A DNA stretch of 64,000 nucleotides from Gulosibacter sp. 10 (GTDB lineage: Bacteria; Actinomycetota; Actinomycetes; Actinomycetales; Microbacteriaceae), in contig NZ_FUIC01000016.1 of NCBI RefSeq assembly GCF_900163695.1, positions 56,692 through 120,691 of the forward strand, given 5' to 3'. A program made the translations under genes and the position numbers. Positions 62,020 to 64,000 of this stretch are shown piece after piece. The notes beneath the pieces are model-generated. The model was given only the letters and a program-made list of their open reading frames with translations. It was not told the origin of the DNA and searched no databases. Numbering within the stretch: the first letter of the stretch is position 1; each line of letters opens with the position of its first letter.

Positions 62020-62150
62020 GTGATCTTCCTCGACCGGTGATGGGGCGGCCCGGCGCGGGATGCGCGCCGGTTGCTGTGCTTCGAGCATGCCGAGCGCCCC
62101 GCACCGCATCCATGTGGAAACATCCATATCTGATCCGGTCGCATAGAGTT
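62020..62150. promoter_or_regulatory. Divergent intergenic region with direct and inverted repeats
   Basis: CATCCAT occurs at 62107-62113 and 62121-62127, enclosing the dyad ATGT-GGAA-ACAT (62112-62123). The A+T-rich stretch from 62110 to 62150 is the likely promoter and operator zone for both the alcohol dehydrogenase operon and the regulator. TATCTG at 62126-62131 could be the regulator's -10. Confidence 0.4.
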
Positions 62151-63923
62151 ATGCGCATGATCGAGCCGGACATCCCCGCGGGAGACCACGAAGCCCTCGT
62201 CGCGTGGTCGCGGCGGCAGCAGCGCCTCACCGCATCCATCTCCGAGTTCGCGGTGGCGATCACCTCCATCCGCGACAACGCCGCGGCGCTGCAGCAGCTC
62301 GTCTCGCGCACGCGCACCCTGCTCGACGTCGACATGGCCTACCTCAGCCTCAACGGCACCGACGGCTCCGGGTTCACGAGCATCGTCGAGACCGACGGCG
62401 TCTGGACCGAGGAGTACCGCACGCTGCGGATGCCGCTGGGCTCGGGCGTGCTCGGCCGCGTCGCGCAGGCCGGCGGGCCGGTGCAGACGAACCGCTACCA
62501 CGGGGACGAGACGATCGTGCACGACGAGGAGGTGGACCGCATCGTGCGCGCCGAGGGGGTGCAGGCCATCCTCGGCGCGCCGATGCGCTCGGGCGGCCGC
62601 GTCATCGGCGGCCTCATGGTCGCGAACCGGCACGAGCACCGGTTCACGCCCGAGCAGGTGTTCATCGCGCAGACCCTCGCCAATCTCGCGGCCGTGTCGC
62701 TCGACAACATGAACCGGCTCGACGAGCTCATGATGACGGTGCAGTCGCTGCGCACCCGCAGCGCCGAGTCCGAGCGCAGGCTCGAGACCGAGCGGCGGCT
62801 CACGGGCGCGGACGAGGCGCTCATGGACGCGATCGCGGGCGGCGGCGGGCTCGCGGAGCTGCGGGACGGGATGACCCGGGCCATCGGGCGGCCGGTGCAG
62901 CTGGTCGACCTCACCGTGCGCTTCGACCTGCGCAGCGCCGCGGCGGAGGTCGGGGATGCGGAGCGGCCCCTGTTCGTGCTGTCCGCCCGCACGGATTCGC
63001 CGATGCCGAGCGTGCGCGAGGACGGCACGCCCTACGCGGTGATGGCCGCGACGCGCGACACCGATCTCGTCGGCGCCGTGATGGTGGACGGCGAGCTCTC
63101 GCAGAGCGACGAGGTGGTGCTGCGGCGCTGCGCCCTCGTGCTCGGCACCTTCCTCAGCGCGCAGCACCGGGAGCGCGGCGACATCGCGCGTCGCCGTCGG
63201 GAGCTCGTCGAGCAGGTGCTCGCCCCCGCGCCGAGCGGCCTCGGCGTCGGCGCGCTCGCGCAGCTCTCCGAGCTCGGCATCGAGCCGGGGCGGCCCTTCC
63301 GCATCCTCATCGGCGACGGCTCCGGCGCCTCCCTCCGCGACCTCCAGCACCGTCTCGAGCTCGACTTCGGCCTCTCGCTGCTGTACGCCGAGATCGGCGA
63401 GCAGGTGGTGGCGATCGTGCCCGAGGCGGCGTTCGAGCGCATCCAGGACGCCCTCGACTCGCGGGGCGCGAGGCGCTGGGGCGGCCTGCTCGTGGGGCAC
63501 TCGCCGTCGCTGCACTCCTTCGAGGTGGTGCCGGAGGAGTACGCGCTCGTGAACCGCGTGCTCGAGGCGGCGCGGCGCTCGGGGCATCCGCGCACGCTCG
63601 TGTCGCTCGTCTCCTACGGCGCGATCGGGGCGTTCCTGTCGAAGGTGACGATCGAGCCCACGCGGCGCGCGATCTTCGAGTTCATCGGGTCGGTCGTCGA
63701 CTACGACCGCGAGCACGGCACGGCGCTCGCGGAGACCGCCGCCGCCTACCTCGACTCTGGGCATTCGGTGGCGCGCACGGCGCGGAGCCTGCACCTGCAC
63801 GAGAACACGGTGCGGCAGCGGCTCGAGCGCATCTCGACGCTGCTCGGCGAGGACTGGGCGGTGGGCCAGCGCGGCCTGGACTTCCACATCATGTTCGCCG
63901 CCAACCGCCTGGTAGGCGAGTAG
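62151..63923 (+). CDS. GAF-domain PucR/CdaR-type transcriptional regulator
   Basis: A 590-residue regulator. Residues about 35-195 form a GAF sensor domain (LVSRTRTLLDVDMAYLSL, GSGVLGRVAQAGGPVQTN, APMRSGGRVIGGLMVANR), joined by a helical linker (about 195-235) to a middle domain, and the C-terminal 60 residues are a PucR-type helix-turn-helix (AAYLDSGHSVARTARSLHLHENTVRQRLERI). Such proteins activate adjacent catabolic genes when a small aromatic or cyclic ligand binds. It is divergent from the alcohol dehydrogenase/monooxygenase/esterase operon, which it most likely controls. ATG 62151 or 62157; no Shine-Dalgarno is seen. Confidence 0.88.
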   Translation: MRMIEPDIPAGDHEALVAWSRRQQRLTASISEFAVAITSIRDNAAALQQLVSRTRTLLDVDMAYLSLNGTDGSGFTSIVETDGVWTEEYRTLRMPLGSGVLGRVAQAGGPVQTNRYHGDETIVHDEEVDRIVRAEGVQAILGAPMRSGGRVIGGLMVANRHEHRFTPEQVFIAQTLANLAAVSLDNMNRLDELMMTVQSLRTRSAESERRLETERRLTGADEALMDAIAGGGGLAELRDGMTRAIGRPVQLVDLTVRFDLRSAAAEVGDAERPLFVLSARTDSPMPSVREDGTPYAVMAATRDTDLVGAVMVDGELSQSDEVVLRRCALVLGTFLSAQHRERGDIARRRRELVEQVLAPAPSGLGVGALAQLSELGIEPGRPFRILIGDGSGASLRDLQHRLELDFGLSLLYAEIGEQVVAIVPEAAFERIQDALDSRGARRWGGLLVGHSPSLHSFEVVPEEYALVNRVLEAARRSGHPRTLVSLVSYGAIGAFLSKVTIEPTRRAIFEFIGSVVDYDREHGTALAETAAAYLDSGHSVARTARSLHLHENTVRQRLERISTLLGEDWAVGQRGLDFHIMFAANRLVGE

Positions 63924-64000
63924 CCCCCGCACCCTCGCCCCCACCCCACCCAACCCATACCCAATACGAAAAATTGCGACGACCCGCCGTAAACGATCCC

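Overview
The window is high-GC DNA from an actinobacterium, most likely the family Microbacteriaceae (Leucobacter- or Microbacterium-like). The evidence is a fragmented but collinear core block in one direction: ftsH, folE, folP, folB-folK fusion, DUF3180, two bacterial PH-domain proteins, a Rossmann/DUF2520 protein, panC, lysS and clpC. Frequent GTG/TTG starts, 4-bp ATGA/GTGA overlaps and several leaderless-type promoters fit the same group. The species cannot be named from sequence reading alone.

Layout. 1-1479: end of ftsH, then folE. 1540-4735: an accessory tricarballylate-type module (tcuA plus a GntR regulator) lies between folE and folP and is bracketed by two copies of an 80-bp palindromic repeat. 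4787-7361: folP, folB-folK and DUF3180, overlapping by 4 bp. 7436-8938: a CycA-like amino-acid permease. 9357-21363: a catabolic cluster with a sugar/polyol MFS porter, VOC protein, Gfo/Idh/MocA dehydrogenase, IclR regulator, xylose-isomerase-like TIM barrel, 2-hydroxyacid dehydrogenase, IolD-like ThDP hydrolase, two SDRs, an HpcH/HpaI aldolase and an aldehyde dehydrogenase. It looks like a cyclitol or sugar-acid pathway that uses an IolD-type step without the usual IolB, IolC and IolJ.

21567-41022: a surface-polysaccharide locus. It has an acyltransferase/SGNH gene interrupted by an in-frame TGA, an alpha/beta hydrolase, two GT4 glycosyltransferases, WecC, GalE, a heparinase II/III-type lyase, a 1422-residue protein with three glycosyltransferase-like domains, and, on the minus strand, WecB and a Wzm/Wzt-type ABC exporter, then an SGNH hydrolase. 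WecB plus WecC point to UDP-ManNAcA, so the polymer is probably uronic-acid-containing. Parts of this locus are visibly richer in A+T than the flanks.

41142-54346: the core resumes (PH proteins, DUF2520, panC, lysS, a DUF559 nuclease-like gene, a small membrane protein, a lipoprotein, clpC). 54410-63923: gadB, DUF488, an MFS transporter, then a minus-strand trio of alcohol dehydrogenase, Baeyer-Villiger-type monooxygenase and esterase, divergent from a GAF/PucR-type regulator. The trio reads as alcohol to ketone to ester to acid plus alcohol. Intergenic regions are unusually rich in palindromic and tandem repeats, in three or more families.
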